Origin: Gulosibacter sediminis
Lineage (GTDB): Bacteria > Actinomycetota > Actinomycetes > Actinomycetales > Microbacteriaceae
DNA: 5,309 bases
Assembly: GCF_014904065.1 (NCBI RefSeq)
Contig: NZ_JACXJG010000018.1
Location: forward strand, 38,918-44,226
Reading direction: 5' to 3'
Each line of letters opens with the position of its first letter. Position 1 is the stretch's first letter. Below are positions 3,966-5,309 of the stretch, piece by piece. The translations under genes were made by a program, and so were the position numbers. Under the pieces are notes generated by a model that saw only the letters and a list, made by a program, of their open reading frames with translations, made no database searches and had not been told where the DNA came from.

Positions 3966-4646
3966 ATGAGCGACGCGGCGGCAATTCCCGAGCCCGTGAC
4001 CCAGGTACAGCTTGGTGATGAATCGGTCGAGGTTGAACCCCGCCCTGACGTCGCGGCGGAGATCTTCGGCGACCGGGTGCACCTCGCCCAGGCCTACGCC
4101 AACGCGCTCGCCGATGACGGCGAGACGCTCGGACTCCTCGGCCCCCTCGAGTACCCGCGCCTGTGGACCCGCCACATCGTGAACTCTGCCCTCATCGCCC
4201 CTCTCCTCGCTGGCAGCGTCGGCGACGTCGGGTCGGGAGCCGGCCTTCCGGGCATCCCGTTGGCGATTGCACGTCCCGACGTGAAGTTCACCCTGATCGA
4301 GCCGATGGAGCGTCGGCACACGTGGCTGCTTGAGCAGGTCGAGGCTCTGGGCCTCGACAACGTCACTCCGTTGCGCGCTCGCGCTGAGGAGGTCGCCGAC
4401 ACGCACTCCTTCGACCAGGTCACCGCGCGGGCCGTCGCGGCGCTGAGCAAGCTCATCCCCATCACCGCACCCCTCGTCCGTTACGAGGGCGAGCTCGTAC
4501 TACTCAAGGGTCGCTCGGCCGAAGCGGAGATCCAGAAGGCGGCGAAGCAGATCCGCCGTTTCCAGCTCGAGGACATTCGCGTGGAAGAGGTCGGTACCGA
4601 ACTCGACACTGAGCCAACGCGCGTTGTGCGCGCCACGATCGCGTAA
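3966..4646 (+). CDS. rsmG: 16S rRNA (guanine-527-N7)-methyltransferase RsmG (GidB)
   Basis: 226 residues, a usual length for the family. RsmG uses S-adenosylmethionine to methylate N7 of G527 in the 530 loop of 16S rRNA; loss of the enzyme in known bacteria gives low-level streptomycin resistance. The Rossmann methyltransferase core shows the SAM motif DVGSGAGLPG (residues 87-96), the acidic residue after strand 2 in LIEP (E112), the family-typical LGPLEYPRLWTRHIVNS before the core (residues 58-74), RAEEV (139-143), TARAVAAL (153-160) and LLKG (179-182). The ATG is preceded by AAAGGA (3954-3959) with a 6-nt gap, which supports this start. The first ~30 residues are an acidic, proline-containing extension. 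Upstream is the parS array and no clear promoter is visible; parA follows after 142 bp. GC-rich third positions contrast with the spacers. Confidence 0.97.
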   Translation: MSDAAAIPEPVTQVQLGDESVEVEPRPDVAAEIFGDRVHLAQAYANALADDGETLGLLGPLEYPRLWTRHIVNSALIAPLLAGSVGDVGSGAGLPGIPLAIARPDVKFTLIEPMERRHTWLLEQVEALGLDNVTPLRARAEEVADTHSFDQVTARAVAALSKLIPITAPLVRYEGELVLLKGRSAEAEIQKAAKQIRRFQLEDIRVEEVGTELDTEPTRVVRATIA

Positions 4647-4660
4647 CCGAGTAGTTCTAG

Positions 4661-4686
4661 TTCTCCACAGGCACGAGTTCTTCACA
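4661..4686 (+). promoter_or_regulatory. Two DnaA-box-like 9-mers upstream of parA
   Basis: TTCTCCACA (4661-4669) and TTCTTCACA (4678-4686) lie in the same orientation, 17 bp start to start. Each differs from the DnaA-box pattern TTWTNCACA only at position 3. They lie 100-130 bp before the parA ATG. A link between replication initiation and parA expression would be attractive, but two one-mismatch boxes alone are weak evidence. Confidence 0.35.
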
Positions 4687-4701
4687 ACTCCGAGAGCGCT
4701 C

Positions 4702-4724
4702 CCCGCCGATGCAGCTTCGGTGGG
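4702..4724 (+). other. Hairpin between rsmG and parA
   Basis: CCCGCCGA (4702-4709) pairs with TCGGTGGG (4717-4724) through 8 bp including one G-T wobble, around a 7-nt loop. No T-run follows, so it may be a weak terminator for rsmG, a leader structure of parA, or neither. Confidence 0.45.
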
Positions 4725-4788
4725 CGACAATAGAGCGTGCGAGAGACCGCGAAGTCCGGTCAATTCAAGGCGAAGGGACCACACCTCT

Positions 4789-5309
4789 ATGAGCGACGCG
4801 TTCGAGTCACCGATTGCGCGGCAGATTGCTGTGCTCACCGCGAAGAAGCGAGCACTCAAGACGGTCAAGACCCCTCGACCGGCAACAACCCGCATCTTCA
4901 CGGTCTCGAACCAGAAGGGGGGCGTTGGCAAGACGACGACCACCGTGAACATCGCCGCCGCCCTCGCGCAGGCCGGGCTCAAGGTACTGGTGATCGACAT
5001 TGACCCACAGGGCAACGCATCGACGGCGCTCAATGTAGATCGCCAGGGTGACGTAGCGGGCACGTACGAGGTGCTCATTGACTCCGTTCCGCTCGCTGAG
5101 GTGGTGCAGGCGTCGCCCGATATCGCAGGACTGGAGTGCTGCCCCGCGACGTTGAATCTCGCGGGAGCCGAGATCGAACTCGTCGACGTAGACCAGCGCG
5201 AAACGCGGCTCCGTGAGGCCCTCACGACGTACCTCGGCGAGCGTGAGGCCGCATCCGACCCCCTCGACTATGTGTTCATCGACTGCCCGCCCTCGCTCGG
5301 CCTGCTCAC
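4789..5309 (+). CDS. parA: Chromosome-partitioning ATPase ParA (Soj/MinD superfamily), N-terminal 173 residues, 3' end outside window
   Basis: ATP-dependent ParA dimers bind nucleoid DNA non-specifically; ParB bound at parS stimulates ATP hydrolysis, which draws the origin region along. The deviant Walker A motif is KGGVGKTT (residues 43-50), with signature lysine K43 and catalytic-site lysine K48. The Walker A' stretch is VIDIDPQGNAS (68-78), and Walker B is FIDCPPSLG (163-171). Start: AAGGGA (4773-4778) lies 10 nt before ATG 4789, and about 35 residues (MSDAFESPIARQ..., then a basic stretch) precede the ATPase core, as is usual for actinobacterial ParA. The frame is open to the end of the window, and about 100-130 residues should be missing. 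parB is expected directly downstream. Its position next to a 16-site parS array supports the chromosomal segregation role rather than a plasmid or MinD-like one. Confidence 0.97.
   Translation, partial: MSDAFESPIARQIAVLTAKKRALKTVKTPRPATTRIFTVSNQKGGVGKTTTTVNIAAALAQAGLKVLVIDIDPQGNASTALNVDRQGDVAGTYEVLIDSVPLAEVVQASPDIAGLECCPATLNLAGAEIELVDVDQRETRLREALTTYLGEREAASDPLDYVFIDCPPSLGLL

Noticed and set aside
4500..5225. 241-codon open frame on the - strand opposite parA and rsmG
   Set aside because: Shadow of two certain genes; low-complexity serine- and threonine-rich translation typical of antisense high-GC frames.

Overview
The window looks like origin-proximal chromosome from a high-GC actinobacterium, most likely of the family Microbacteriaceae. 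This rests on the GC-rich coding bias, the sequences of Jag/KhpB, RsmG and ParA, and the gene order jag-rsmG-parA. In actinobacteria that order lies just beside oriC on the rpmH-rnpA-yidC side, transcribed away from dnaA, so oriC should be a few kb to the left of base 1 and parB should follow parA to the right. The family assignment is from memory of protein style, not from a search.

Layout: (1) bases 1-472 hold the C-terminal part of the RNA-binding protein Jag/KhpB, closed by a strong intrinsic terminator at 491-533. (2) Bases 534-895 hold no credible gene, only small inverted repeats. (3) Bases 896-3938 hold a dense array of 16 parS sites. Thirteen have the perfect 14-bp core GTTTCACGTGAAAC and three differ from it by one base. 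Start-to-start spacing averages about 202 bp (range 113-285), and no credible gene lies between them. (4) Bases 3966-4646 encode RsmG (16S rRNA m7G527 methyltransferase), starting 27 bp after the last parS site. (5) Bases 4647-4788 are a short gap with a hairpin and two DnaA-box-like 9-mers. (6) Bases 4789-5309 are the first 173 codons of chromosomal ParA.

The main discovery candidate is the array. jag and rsmG are normally close neighbours, but here they are separated by about 3.5 kb that looks like a dedicated centromere block for the ParA encoded next door and the ParB expected just beyond it. Chromosomal parS sites are usually scattered over tens to hundreds of kb; a multi-site array packed into one intergenic region resembles the organisation of plasmid centromeres. 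The spacers are not random filler. The units after parS 3 and parS 4 align in register (about 67% identity by eye over 52 bp, 171-bp offset), and a damaged parS relic at 1710 keeps a flank shared with parS 9. I infer that the array grew by tandem duplication of a parS-plus-spacer unit, after which spacers drifted while parS cores stayed fixed. Every long open frame in the array is open only by chance and reads the parS palindrome as VSRET, FHVK or a terminal CFT.
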